Below, one piece after another: positions 1-8,124 of a DNA stretch of 16,673 nt (the stretch's first letter is position 1; each line of letters opens with the position of its first letter). A program made the translations under genes and the position numbers. The notes under the pieces were generated by a model. It made no database searches. It saw only the letters and a program-made list of their open reading frames with translations, and had not been told where the DNA came from. The stretch lies in contig DDRC01000173.1 in NCBI GenBank assembly GCA_002342985.1, positions 33,246-49,918 of the forward strand. The letters run 5' to 3'. Origin of the DNA: Flavobacteriales bacterium UBA2426. Its GTDB lineage: Bacteria > Bacteroidota > Bacteroidia > Flavobacteriales_F > PHOS-HE28.

Positions 1-905
1 ATACCCATCGGCACTACGACACCGACAAGACGCTCTTCAGCCGCTTCACGGAGACTGCGGGCATCACTGTGAACGTAATCCAGGCCGGTGACGATGAGCT
101 GCTGGCCCGGCTCGAACAGGAGGGGCCTAAGAGCCCCTGCGATGTCTTCATCACCGCCTATGCCGGTCGCTTGGGCGTAGCCAAGCAGCGCGGTCTGCTG
201 CAAGCCGCGCAGAGCGCCATCCTAAACGCCAACATCCCCGCTCCTCTGCGCGATCCCGATGGCCATTGGCACGGTCTCACGATGCGCGCGCGGATGGTGG
301 CCTACGACAGGAAGAAGGTCAGGCCCGGAGCCATCATCACCTGGGCCGATCTAGCCAAGCCCGAGTGGAAGGGGGAAATCCTGGTGCGCACGTCGGAGAA
401 CGTCTACAACCAGAGCCTGCTGGCCGCCAAGGCGTGGGCCGATGGCATCGTGGCCAACATGGCGCGTGCGCCCAAGGGCAATGACACCGACAAGCTGCTG
501 GCGCTGGGCGAAGGCCTAGGCACCGTGGCCATCGTGAACAGCTATTACGTGGGCAAGCTCATGGCAAGCGGTGAGCCGGAGAAACAGAAGGCGAAGGCCG
601 CCATCGCCGTGGCCTTCCCGACCATCGGCACGCACGGCACGCATGGGAACGTGAGCGGAGCAGGAGTGGCCAGGCATGCCCCGCACAAACCGGAGGCCTT
701 GGCACTGCTGGAGTACCTCAGCGGTGATGAGGCCCAGCATCTCTTCGCCGAGGGCAACAAGGAATACCCGGTGAAGCCCGGCGTGCGGCTCGCTCCCGAA
801 CTGGAGGCCTTCGGCTCCTTCACCCCGGATTCGCTGAATCCGGAGGCTTTGGCGCGCCTGAATCCCGACGCGATCAAGGTCTTCGACGCTGCGGGCTGGA
901 GGTAA
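1..905 (+). CDS. Fe(3+) ABC transporter substrate-binding protein, 5'-partial (FutA/FbpA type)
   Basis: This is the periplasmic iron-binding component of a ferric-iron ABC importer. The reading frame is open from base 3, so the start and signal peptide lie upstream of the window; 300 residues are visible. The visible N-terminus has the family-typical HRHYDTD segment, whose His-Tyr pair is an iron-ligand position in FutA/FbpA proteins. Other family blocks follow: DPDGHWHGLT, AKPEWKG, YNQSLLA, ANMARAPKGND, a Tyr-Tyr pair coded at 543-548 (NSYYVG) that matches the C-lobe iron ligands, and a VSGAGV block. The gene ends at TAA 903-905, six bases before the permease start. Oddities, judged from memory of the family: about 10 residues seem missing after SLLAA (near base 430); the usual Asp in the ITxDAGRL block is Tyr (codon 159-161); and the GTHVNVSG block reads GTHGNVSG. 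With its damaged partners this suggests relaxed selection, though the visible frame is unbroken. Confidence 0.85.
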   Translation, partial: THRHYDTDKTLFSRFTETAGITVNVIQAGDDELLARLEQEGPKSPCDVFITAYAGRLGVAKQRGLLQAAQSAILNANIPAPLRDPDGHWHGLTMRARMVAYDRKKVRPGAIITWADLAKPEWKGEILVRTSENVYNQSLLAAKAWADGIVANMARAPKGNDTDKLLALGEGLGTVAIVNSYYVGKLMASGEPEKQKAKAAIAVAFPTIGTHGTHGNVSGAGVARHAPHKPEALALLEYLSGDEAQHLFAEGNKEYPVKPGVRLAPELEAFGSFTPDSLNPEALARLNPDAIKVFDAAGWR

Positions 906-910
906 TCCTG

Positions 911-2481
911 GTGAAGGACCGCCGCGGTGCCCATCATAACAGTGCACTGGTCAGCGCCATCACCGGGGTGGCGCTTGTTCTGGCGCTTCCCATCGGGGTA
1001 ATGGTCACCTCACCGCCGCACACCGACGCGCCGGAGTGGCAGCATGCCGCCACGGTGCTGTTGCCGCAGCATGCCAAGGGCACCCTGCTGCTGCTGGCAG
1101 GCACCTTGATTCCCGCCCTGCTGCTTGCCGTGCCGTCTGCATGGCTGGTAGCGTGCACGACTCCCCCGGCCAACGCCTCTTCCATTGGGTGCTTCTCCTC
1201 CCGCTGGCGCTGCCCACCTGCATCAGCGCATTCACCTATGCTGCTCGGCCCGACGAACAGCCTTTCCGCTTGGCTGGACGCGAGCCTGGGGATGAATCCC
1301 GATCTCCTCCACCTGCCGGGCCTCTGCCTGGTGCTGGCCGCTGTCCTCTCCCAATACATCTACCTGCCTGCGCGCGCCGCATTCACCTTGGGCATGACCG
1401 CCCAGCTCGATGCAGCGCGGAGCCTCGGTGCCGGACCGCTGCGCCGATTCACCCGGGTAGCCCTGCTGCTGGCCTGGCCCGCCATCGCTGCCGGAGCGCT
1501 GCTCGTGGCCATCGAGACCCTCAATGACTATGGTGCGGTCCGGTATTTCGGCGAGCGCACGCTTACCACGGCGGTCTTCCGGAGCTGGGGCGGGCTCTAC
1601 GACCTCGACAGCGCCCTCCGGCTCGGCTCGGTGCTCATACTTCTAGTGGACGCGCTGCTGTGGGTCGATCGGCGGTCGCGTCGCTGGGCGGGGCGGAGCA
1701 CGGATCAGGTGCCAACAACGCCCATCCTGCCAACGGGGCACAGGGCCGCAATCGCCGTCGGTTGGTGCGCGATGGTCCTGGCGTTGGGTGCAGGCCTCCC
1801 GCTAGCCAAGATCCTCGTGGATGTGGCGCAGGCCAGTTCGCTCACTGACTGGCAGGAGATGGGGCCCGCCTTCAGCAATACATTGCTCGTGGCTGCTTTG
1901 GCCGCCGCCGTCACCTTGGCCGCCGCTGTGGCCTTCACGTTCAGGGAACGCCACGGGCAGAGCGGCCTTTGGGCCATCCGGCTTGCCAACCTGGGCTACG
2001 CCATACCGGGTGCCGTCATCGCCGTGGGCGCCATGGCCGCAGTCGGGGCGATCGATCGGAGCGACTGCCTGCCCTTCCCGCTCATCGGCAGCCTGGGGCT
2101 GCTCATCCATGCGCTGGCTGCGCGATTCCTGGCCGTGGGCAACCAGCCCTTGCGGGCGGGTCTGGAGCACCAGCCCAAGGCCCTTGACGAATCCGCCCAG
2201 CTGCTGGGCGCCTCTCCCCTGCGCATCTTCCGCCGCATCAACCTTCCGCTCTTCCGCCCGGCGCTGATCGCGGCCACCATGCTGGTGGCCATCGATTTCA
2301 TTCAGGAGCTCTTGCTCACGCTGATCCTGCGGCCCTTCGCTTCCATACGTTGAGCACGCGCGCCTACAAGTTGGCCCGCATCGAGCAGCTGCGCGAAGCC
2401 TCCCTCCCGGCGCTCCTCATCGTGCTGTGCGGATTGCTGCTAGGGCTTGCATTGGATCGCTTGACCGGCCGGAGGCCATAG
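911..2481 (+). pseudogene. Fe(3+) ABC transporter permease (FbpB type), frameshifted
   Basis: This is the inner-membrane permease of the iron importer, a two-half protein with many membrane segments. The GTG at 911 opens a 480-codon frame that stops at 2353, but the family sequence is continuous only across three frame changes. Near 1156 the coding frame moves so that PGQRLFHWVLLLPLALPT is read in the next frame. Near 1240 it moves back to LLGPTNSL. Near 2341 one base is missing after LRPF; restoring it reads FHTLSTRAYKLA and on to TAG at 2479-2481. The corrected product would be about 520 residues, a normal FbpB length. The second half keeps the EAA-type coupling region (LDESAQLLGASPLR). Several usually conserved residues look changed: LYPY reads LSQY, and the Pro in KELP is Leu. 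The mix of frame changes and substitutions argues for decay rather than one sequencing error, although the first shift abuts a run of five C. Family identity is firm; loss of function is inferred. Confidence 0.8.
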
Positions 2482-2520
2482 GCACGGCTGCCGCCCATCC
2501 TAGCTTCGCGACCGGACCAC

Positions 2521-3144
2521 ATGGCTAATCCGCTGCTCCAGCTCCGCAACCTCCCATTCGCGCACGGTGGTCGCGCCGTGCTGAGCGGGGTCACGATGGA
2601 TCTGGCCGTGAACGAAGTGCTCGTGGTGATAGGCCCCAGCGGTTGCGGCAAGACGACCCTGCTCCGGCAGGTGGCCGGCCTGGGGCGGCCCAGCGGTGGG
2701 AGCATCGTCCTTTTCGGGACCGTGCTGAACGATGATCGGCGCCATGTGGTGCCTGAGTGCAGGCCGGTGGGCATGGTATTCCAAGGTCTGGAAGAGCTGC
2801 GCAACGTGGGGCTCGACGGCCTGGAGGACCGCTATCCGCACCAGCTCAGTGGCGGACAGCAACAGCGCGTGGCCATCGCCCGCTCGCAGGCGGTACGCCC
2901 CCAGGTCCTCCTGATGGACGAGCCCATCAGCGACCTCGATGCGCCCACCCGGCAGCAGGTGCGCGATGAGGTGCTCCGCATCCTGCGCGCACACAGCACC
3001 GCAGCCATCATCGTCACCCACGACCGCGGGGACGCCCACCACATGGCGGACCGCATCGCCGAAATGGACCAAGGGCCGATCGTCCGCAATGGATCCGCCG
3101 CCGATTTCAAGGATAACCGGGCCGTGCAGCCCTTCGAGCCATGA
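2521..3144 (+). CDS. Fe(3+) ABC transporter ATP-binding protein, internally deleted (FbpC type)
   Basis: This is the ATPase subunit of the iron importer, 207 residues. It has Walker A GPSGCGKTT (38-46), Q-loop Gln88 (GMVFQ), signature LSGGQ (109-113), Walker B LLMDEP with Asp133-Glu134, D-loop SDLD (137-140) and the H-loop His167. Only 21 residues separate Q88 from the signature; related ATPases such as MalK have about 50. The missing part would be the helical subdomain segment (DYALFPHLTV-like) that contacts the permease. The C-terminal regulatory region of longer FbpC proteins is absent too. The deletion is in frame, so the ORF looks intact, but productive coupling to a permease is doubtful. 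It starts 39 bases after the corrected permease stop and its TGA overlaps the next ATG (ATGA, 3141-3144). Domain identity is certain; that the protein is non-functional is my inference. Confidence 0.85.
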   Translation: MANPLLQLRNLPFAHGGRAVLSGVTMDLAVNEVLVVIGPSGCGKTTLLRQVAGLGRPSGGSIVLFGTVLNDDRRHVVPECRPVGMVFQGLEELRNVGLDGLEDRYPHQLSGGQQQRVAIARSQAVRPQVLLMDEPISDLDAPTRQQVRDEVLRILRAHSTAAIIVTHDRGDAHHMADRIAEMDQGPIVRNGSAADFKDNRAVQPFEP

Positions 3145-3467
3145 GCGCCGAGCGGCTTCAGCAATTGCGCGCCCTGCTGGCCGAGGAGCCCGGCGACCCC
3201 TTCCTGCGGTACGCCATCGCGCTCGAGCTGAAGCGCAACGGGGATATCCTGCAGGCCACCAGTGACCTAGAGGCGCTGCTCCTGGAACGCCCGGACCATG
3301 TCCCGAGCTATTACCAACTGGCTGTGCTGCTGGCCGAACAGCACCGTCGGAACGAGGCCATCGCTGCCTGTGATGCCGGTACGCTGCAGTGCATCGTGGC
3401 CGGCGATCGCAAGGCCCGCTCAGAATTGCTTGCGCTGAAGGAGGCGCTGGAGGACGGCGACGCATGA
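3141..3467 (+). CDS. Small tetratricopeptide-repeat protein
   Basis: A 108-residue soluble protein with no signal peptide. Residues about 3-85 form two to three helix pairs of TPR type: DPFLRYAIALELKRNGD, then PDHVPSYYQLAVLLAEQ with the typical spacing of Ala, Tyr and Leu. A helical tail rich in Glu and Ala follows. Small TPR proteins of this length are common in Bacteroidota and usually act as protein-binding adaptors; no specific partner can be read from the sequence. The start codon overlaps the ATPase stop (ATGA) and the stop overlaps the next start (ATGA, 3464-3467), so the gene is probably translationally coupled on both sides. Its frame and repeat pattern look intact, unlike the iron transport genes before it. 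Confidence 0.75.
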   Translation: MSAERLQQLRALLAEEPGDPFLRYAIALELKRNGDILQATSDLEALLLERPDHVPSYYQLAVLLAEQHRRNEAIAACDAGTLQCIVAGDRKARSELLALKEALEDGDA

Positions 3468-4420
3468 GTGCCGGACGTTCCAAGCGCCGCTTCCTCCGGC
3501 TGCTCATCGCCGCGTTGCTGGCCTGGTGGGCCGTGCTGCTCTTCGCGCACCCGTGGTTCGCCATTACACGGCCGAGCGGCGGCAATGTGCTGGTGGTGGA
3601 AGGCTGGATGCACCACCAGGGCATCGAGGAGGCCGCCCTCACCTTCCAGCGCGGCGGCTACGACCGCATCCTCACCACGGGCACGGCACGCCCCTTCGCG
3701 TACTACCTGCGTCAGGGAGACACCGCAGCCGTTCGCTTCGCTGCACCGGTTAGCGGCACCGTGGAGATGAGCCTGGCGGGCCTGCCGCGCGCATGGGTAC
3801 GGATGCACACGGACCGGCAGCAGACCGCGGCGGCCATCGGCGTCGGCAGCAGCCGCCACCGGATCGAGCTCAGGAACGACACGCTGCTGCTGCTCATCGC
3901 GGGCATGGACACCTCGGAGCCGCAGGAGGCGCCCGTGGCCTTCATCTCCGGGCTCCGCTTGAATGGCGTGAACGTGCATATGCTGCGGCATGAGACGCGC
4001 ATCCGACATGCCGACGGCACTGAATCACCGGGCACGCCGAGCTTCGCCCATCAAGGCCGGGAGCGCCTGGTGGAATCCGGCATCCCCGGCGCGCGCATCA
4101 CGGCCGTGCCCACCTGGCACGTCGAGCGCAGCCGCACCTACAGCTGCGCACGCGACCTCACCGCATTCGCCGACTCGGCCGGCATCGGCGCCTACGATGT
4201 GGCCACGCTGGCCGTGCATGCCCGTCGAACCTGGAGGATGCACCGCATCGCCAGGGGGCATCGGCCCGGCGCGGGTGTGATCGCACTGGATGACCGGTGG
4301 TGCCGTCGCTGGAGCTGGTGGGCCAACTACTACGGCTGGTTCCAGATGCTAAAGGAGCTAGCCGCCCTGCCGGCGCCATGGCTGGTGGACCAAGCTGCCT
4401 CGAACGGCTCCCTGGACTAG
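3464..4420 (+). CDS. Membrane-anchored DUF218/YdcF-like protein with beta-rich insertion
   Basis: A 318-residue protein. I chose the ATG at 3464, which overlaps the TPR stop (ATGA), over an ATG 25 codons upstream inside the TPR gene. A basic N-terminus and one membrane segment (about 10-29) precede a first Rossmann-like part (41-73, NVLVVEGW to YDRILTTG) that resembles the start of DUF218/YdcF/ElyC proteins. Residues about 78-180 are beta-rich and end in RIELRNDTL and ISGLRLNGVNV, a pattern like calcium-dependent xylan-binding modules. The Rossmann part then resumes (192-310) with ATLAVHARRTWRMHR and a Trp-rich end (WWANYYGWFQMLKEL). In YdcF/ElyC an SxxTxENA-like motif follows; here it reads SRTYSCA, so Glu and Asn are absent. 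Related proteins act in envelope or exopolysaccharide steps, but the substrate is unknown. The domain split is inferred from pattern. The stop TAG shares bases with the stop of the convergent gene. Confidence 0.7.
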   Translation: MSAGRSKRRFLRLLIAALLAWWAVLLFAHPWFAITRPSGGNVLVVEGWMHHQGIEEAALTFQRGGYDRILTTGTARPFAYYLRQGDTAAVRFAAPVSGTVEMSLAGLPRAWVRMHTDRQQTAAAIGVGSSRHRIELRNDTLLLLIAGMDTSEPQEAPVAFISGLRLNGVNVHMLRHETRIRHADGTESPGTPSFAHQGRERLVESGIPGARITAVPTWHVERSRTYSCARDLTAFADSAGIGAYDVATLAVHARRTWRMHRIARGHRPGAGVIALDDRWCRRWSWWANYYGWFQMLKELAALPAPWLVDQAASNGSLD

Positions 4421-6141
4421 CGGATCAGCGCCTCGGGTATGACGGTTCCGCTGCATGCATCGGGCAGGGTCATCCCGACGATCATGCTGATGGTGGGCAC
4501 GATGTCCGTGATGGAGGTGCGCCGCAGCACGTTGCCCGGCCGGATGCCCTGTCCATAAAGGATGATGGGCGCATGCGTATCGTAATTCCAGCCGCTGCCA
4601 TGGGTGGTGCCCTTCGATGGCGCGGACCCATAGGGCTCGAAGAAGCCTGGCCGATAGGCATAGAGCACATCGCCGCTTCGCTGCGGCATGAAGCCCCGCT
4701 GAAGGAGGCGCCGGATGCCGTCGGGGTAGCTGAAGCGCGCCAGATCGGCGGCCGTGAGGGCCTCGGCGATCAGCGGATCGCGGAGCAGGTGATCGGCCGC
4801 TGCACGCTGCACGCGCTCGGCATCGAGCTTCCGTGCGCTGATGAGCGAATCATTCAGGAACACCTGCTCATTGATCATGCGGCGCACCCATTTCCCGGGG
4901 CCGAAGCGCCGCACGAGTTCCGCATTGAGGTCGCGCTCCAAGGCCGCCACATCGGGGTAACCCGCACTGCCCTTGAGTGACTGGAGGTAGGCCGGCACGT
5001 CCACGCCGGCATGGTCGGCCGTGAGGAACACGGTGTATGCGCCCTTGCCGACGCGGCGGTCGAGCTCGTCAAGAAGACGGGCGATGTCCTGGTCGAGGCG
5101 CAGGTACATGTCCTCCACCTCAAGGGCGCGCGGCCCCATCCGGTGGCCAAGGATGTCGGGGCTGCTGTAGCTCAAGGCCAGCAGGTCGGTCACCGCATCG
5201 GCACCGAGCTGCTCGCCTTCGATGGCGGCCAGGGCGAAGTCGGTGGTAAGGGTGTTGCCCCACGGCGTGTAGGCCAGGATGCCGGTGGAGCCGCTGGCCT
5301 TGTGGAGCGCCTGCAGATCGAGCGGCAGCGTGGGCGAAGCTGCGCCGCTGAGCGGTATCTCGTAGGGGTTGTCGTCGGGCAGCGGCGCATGGTAGCGATC
5401 GCGCGGCAGCAGCAGGTCCCACGTGCGCCCCAGGTAGGCGCTCGCCAACCGCTCCCCATTGAAGCGCTGTACCCAATCAGGCAGCTCGCGCATGTACCAC
5501 GTGCTCGTTCCGAAGGCGCCGTCAGTGCCTCCAGCGAACCAGTAGGCTGCATCGCCGGTGCGGCCGATGGGCAGGATGGCGCCCCGGTCCTTGAAGGCGA
5601 TGCCGATGGTACGGCTCCTGCCATCGAAGCGGCGCTCGATCTCATCCGCAATGGTGGTGGCGAAGAGATTGCGCGGTGAACGACGGCCAATGGCGTCATC
5701 CATCCCAACGCCGCGGACGGTATCGGCGGCGGATGCGCAATAGTCCGTGGTGCCTGTGCTGCGCACGAAGCGGTCATTGGCCACGATGCCATGGCGCCCC
5801 GGAACGGTGCCGGTGTACACGCTGGCATGCCCGGGCCCCGTCTCCGTGGGGATGTAGTCGAAGTGGGCATCGCGCAGGAAGGCACCGCCCGTCGCCAAGC
5901 GCCTGAACCCTCCTTCCCCGAAGTTGTCCCAGTAGCGGTAGATATAGTCGGTGCGCATCTGGTCCACCACGATGCCCACCACCAGCTTGGGCGGCTGCTG
6001 GTAGGCGGGAGCCTGGGCGTGCAGCCCATCCTGCGCCAGGCACGTAGCGATCGCGATGATCGCCGCCATGGGCAGCCTTCGTGCCGACCCTCCGGGGCGG
6101 CCCGACAATGACCTGTGCATGGGATGCGGTGAATTAGGCAT
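4417..6141 (-). CDS. pafA: PafA-type alkaline phosphatase (alkaline phosphatase superfamily)
   Basis: A 574-residue secreted phosphomonoesterase that would release phosphate from organic monoesters in the periplasm. A hydrophobic signal region lies at about 25-43 (MAAIIAIATCLAQ to HAQA). Against Flavobacterium/Elizabethkingia PafA, as I remember it, the active-site spacing is exact: Asp60, nucleophile Thr101 (ETGPGHAS), Asn122, Lys184 and Arg186 (FKDRG), Asp329 and His333 (SPDILGH), Asp376-His377 (TADHAG) and His523 (YDTHAP). The two-zinc site is therefore complete and the enzyme is probably active. The start is uncertain. Met1 (6141) overlaps crcB by 8 bases, Met8 is at 6120, and Met25 (6069) would begin directly at the hydrophobic segment. 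It is the last gene of the minus-strand series. Its TAG overlaps the convergent plus-strand TAG through a shared CTAG at 4417-4420. Confidence 0.9.
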   Translation of the reverse strand: MPNSPHPMHRSLSGRPGGSARRLPMAAIIAIATCLAQDGLHAQAPAYQQPPKLVVGIVVDQMRTDYIYRYWDNFGEGGFRRLATGGAFLRDAHFDYIPTETGPGHASVYTGTVPGRHGIVANDRFVRSTGTTDYCASAADTVRGVGMDDAIGRRSPRNLFATTIADEIERRFDGRSRTIGIAFKDRGAILPIGRTGDAAYWFAGGTDGAFGTSTWYMRELPDWVQRFNGERLASAYLGRTWDLLLPRDRYHAPLPDDNPYEIPLSGAASPTLPLDLQALHKASGSTGILAYTPWGNTLTTDFALAAIEGEQLGADAVTDLLALSYSSPDILGHRMGPRALEVEDMYLRLDQDIARLLDELDRRVGKGAYTVFLTADHAGVDVPAYLQSLKGSAGYPDVAALERDLNAELVRRFGPGKWVRRMINEQVFLNDSLISARKLDAERVQRAAADHLLRDPLIAEALTAADLARFSYPDGIRRLLQRGFMPQRSGDVLYAYRPGFFEPYGSAPSKGTTHGSGWNYDTHAPIILYGQGIRPGNVLRRTSITDIVPTISMIVGMTLPDACSGTVIPEALIR

Positions 6142-6502
6142 TGCGAGCGACGAAATGGAACACGGCCAGGCATGCCGCCACGCTGACGATGATGTTGACC
6201 GCCGCCATCACCGTCTGCCCTTCGCGCAGCAGCAGGAAGTTCTCATAGCTGAATGTGCTGAAGGTGCTGAAGCCGCCGCAGAAGCCCACGGCGAGGAAGG
6301 CCTTGAGGGCATCGCGGCCATCGAACTGATGGGGCATGCGCAGCACCAGCCAGGCCAGGAGGCCTGTAGCCAGCACGTTGGAGAGGAGCGTGGCCCAAGG
6401 GAACGCGCCCTTGATGCCGACCGCCAGCACGGCGCGCGTGATGCCGAAGCGCGCCACGCTGCCGATGCCGCCGCCGAGGAAGATCGCGATCCAGGTGTTC
6501 AT
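6134..6502 (-). CDS. crcB: Fluoride efflux channel CrcB/Fluc
   Basis: A 122-residue inner-membrane protein of the Fluc family, which forms dual-topology dimers and lets fluoride leave the cell. The four hydrophobic segments expected are visible (about 3-25, 35-55, 67-90, 97-119). The signatures are a glycine-rich first helix (FLGGGIGSVARFG), a second helix with Asn42 (TLLSNVLATG), and GFCGGFSTFSTF (73-84), whose Phe and Ser/Thr residues line the fluoride pathway in the family. Length is typical. Its ATG overlaps the TGA of the PAP2 gene (ATGA on the minus strand, 6499-6502), so translation is probably coupled. No fluoride riboswitch can precede it directly, because the upstream bases are coding. 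Regulation would come from the operon promoter. Confidence 0.93.
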   Translation of the reverse strand: MNTWIAIFLGGGIGSVARFGITRAVLAVGIKGAFPWATLLSNVLATGLLAWLVLRMPHQFDGRDALKAFLAVGFCGGFSTFSTFSYENFLLLREGQTVMAAVNIIVSVAACLAVFHFVARNA

Positions 6503-7086
6503 GCTACCGAAGGTCGTGGCTTCGCGATGAAGCGCCGAAAGATGAGCGCCGCGAATGAACCGATCATCGCCCCGTAGAGACCGCCCACCAGCACATCGCC
6601 GGGATAATGCACGCCCAGGTAGACCCGGCTGTACGCGATGAGCATGGCCCAGCCGAGCAGGGCGCCGAGGACCCAGCGCGGCTTGGCGCCCAGCACGCCG
6701 ATCATGAACAGCGCGATGGCGAAGTGGTTGCTGGCGTGCGAGGACACGAAGCCGAATCGGCCGCCGCAGTCCTTGTACACCAGATGCACCAGGCCGGAGA
6801 GCGATGGCTCATGGCAGGGCCGCAGCCGCTGCACGGTCTCCTTGAAGAGCATCACCGAGCCTTTGTCGCTGCACAGGATCATGAGGGCGATGAGCGGCAG
6901 CGACCAGAGCAGCGCCTTATCGCCGTGGCGCTTGATGATGAGCCAGAGGAAGAAGCCATAGAGCGGGAACCAGAGCACCATCTCGCTGGCGGCCTCCATG
7001 ACCACGTCAAGCGCATGCGCATGCGGGCCGTTGATCGCCAGGAAGGCCTCGCGGTCGATCGCATCGAGGCGCTCCCAGAGGCTCAT
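6499..7086 (-). CDS. PAP2-family membrane phosphatase
   Basis: A 195-residue membrane phosphatase of the PAP2 superfamily; such proteins often dephosphorylate undecaprenyl pyrophosphate or lipid phosphates. The ATG at 7086 was chosen over one 19 codons upstream because it overlaps the obgE stop (ATGA, 7083-7086) and starts with the expected amphipathic helix ([20 protein letters not shown]). The three catalytic motifs are visible: KETVQRLRP (Lys82, Arg89, Pro90), SSHASNHF (His117; the usual PSGH reads SSHA) and [12 protein letters not shown] (Ser153, Arg154, His160, Asp164). About five to six hydrophobic segments occur, and the active site should face the periplasm. The natural substrate cannot be decided; a bacitracin-resistance-like C55-PP phosphatase role is plausible. 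The gene sits between obgE and crcB with 4-base overlaps on both sides. Confidence 0.88.
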   Translation of the reverse strand: MSLWERLDAIDREAFLAINGPHAHALDVVMEAASEMVLWFPLYGFFLWLIIKRHGDKALLWSLPLIALMILCSDKGSVMLFKETVQRLRPCHEPSLSGLVHLVYKDCGGRFGFVSSHASNHFAIALFMIGVLGAKPRWVLGALLGWAMLIAYSRVYLGVHYPGDVLVGGLYGAMIGSFAALIFRRFIAKPRPSVA

Positions 7087-8105
7087 GCGCTCCACTCGGG
7101 GAATTGCGGGCGCTGCTCCACGGGCCTGTGCAGGAGCTTCCACAGCTTGTCCTTCAGTTCATCCAGGCCGATGCGCGCCACGCTGCTGATGAGCACGGCA
7201 TCAACGCCCTTGGGCAGTTCCTTGCGCAGCTGGGCCATCATCACCTCGTCGAGCATATCGCACTTGGTGATGGCGAGCAAACGGTCCTTGTCGAGCAGCT
7301 CGGGCGAGTATTCCTTCAGCTCGTTGACCAGCACCTGGTAGTCGTGCCGTATATCGGCGCTGTCGGCGGGGATCATGAAGAGCAGCACGCTGTTGCGCTC
7401 GATGTGCCGCAGGAAGCGCAGGCCTAGGCCCTTGCCCTCGTGCGCCCCCTCGATGATGCCCGGGATGTCGGCCATCACGAAGCTCCGGTGGTCGCGGTAG
7501 GGCACGATGCCCAGGTTGGGCGTGAGCGTCGTGAAGGCATAGTCGGCGATCTTGGGCTTGGCGGCGGTGACCACGCTGAGCAGGGTGCTCTTGCCCGCGT
7601 TGGGGAAGCCCACGAGGCCTACATCGGCCAGCACCTTCAGCTCCAGCTTGAACCACCGCTGCTGGCCAGGCTCACCGGGCTGCGCGAAGCGCGGCGTCTG
7701 GAAGGTGCTGCTGTGGAAGTGCTGGTTGCCCAGTCCGCCGCGGCCGCCTTTCAGCAGCACCACCTCCTGGCCGTGCTCGGTGATGTCGAACAGGACCTCA
7801 TCCGTTCCATCGTCCTTGGCCACGGTGCCCAGCGGCACCTCCACGACCACATCCTTTCCGCTCTTCCCGCTGCATTGGTTGCTGCTGCCCACCTCGCCAT
7901 CGCCGGCGATCACGTGCTTGGTGTAGCGCAGGTGCAGCAGCGTCCAGAGCTGCTTGTTCCCACGCAGGATCACATCGCCCCCCCTGCCGCCATCACCGCC
8001 ATCGGGGCCGCCCTTGGGCATGTACTTCTCGCGCCGGAGGTGCGCGCTGCCAGCGCCGCCCTTCCCTGAGCGGCATTCGATGCGGATGTGGTCGATGAAG
8101 TTCAT
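7083..8105 (-). CDS. obgE: GTPase ObgE/CgtA
   Basis: A 340-residue essential GTPase involved in large ribosomal subunit assembly and growth control. The glycine-rich Obg fold occupies about 2-158 ([17 protein letters not shown] is typical). The G domain follows: G1 GFPNAGKS (166-173), G2 around FTTLTPNLG (191-199), G3 DIPG (213-216), G4 TKCD (280-283, for the usual NKxD) and G5 near SSVA (307-310). A short tail ends the protein; the longer OCT domain of Gram-positive Obg is absent. A run of eight C on the plus strand near 7977 codes a Gly-rich stretch and is in frame. It follows adk in the same direction, after a 62-base gap that contains a strong hairpin, and its TGA overlaps the PAP2 start. 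Confidence 0.97.
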   Translation of the reverse strand: MNFIDHIRIECRSGKGGAGSAHLRREKYMPKGGPDGGDGGRGGDVILRGNKQLWTLLHLRYTKHVIAGDGEVGSSNQCSGKSGKDVVVEVPLGTVAKDDGTDEVLFDITEHGQEVVLLKGGRGGLGNQHFHSSTFQTPRFAQPGEPGQQRWFKLELKVLADVGLVGFPNAGKSTLLSVVTAAKPKIADYAFTTLTPNLGIVPYRDHRSFVMADIPGIIEGAHEGKGLGLRFLRHIERNSVLLFMIPADSADIRHDYQVLVNELKEYSPELLDKDRLLAITKCDMLDEVMMAQLRKELPKGVDAVLISSVARIGLDELKDKLWKLLHRPVEQRPQFPEWSA

Positions 8106-8124
8106 GGTCGTGTGCGCAGGCGGG

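Noticed and set aside
2500..3642. 380-codon minus-strand open frame across the ATPase and TPR genes
   Set aside because: Antisense to well-supported motifs (Walker A, signature, TPR); the translation resembles no protein family.
6503..6600. Fluoride riboswitch upstream of crcB
   Set aside because: The bases upstream of crcB are the end of the PAP2 coding sequence, and no riboswitch-like fold stands out.
7975..7986. Frameshift at a run of eight C in obgE
   Set aside because: The run codes in-frame glycines of the conserved Obg glycine-rich segment; the protein is continuous on both sides.
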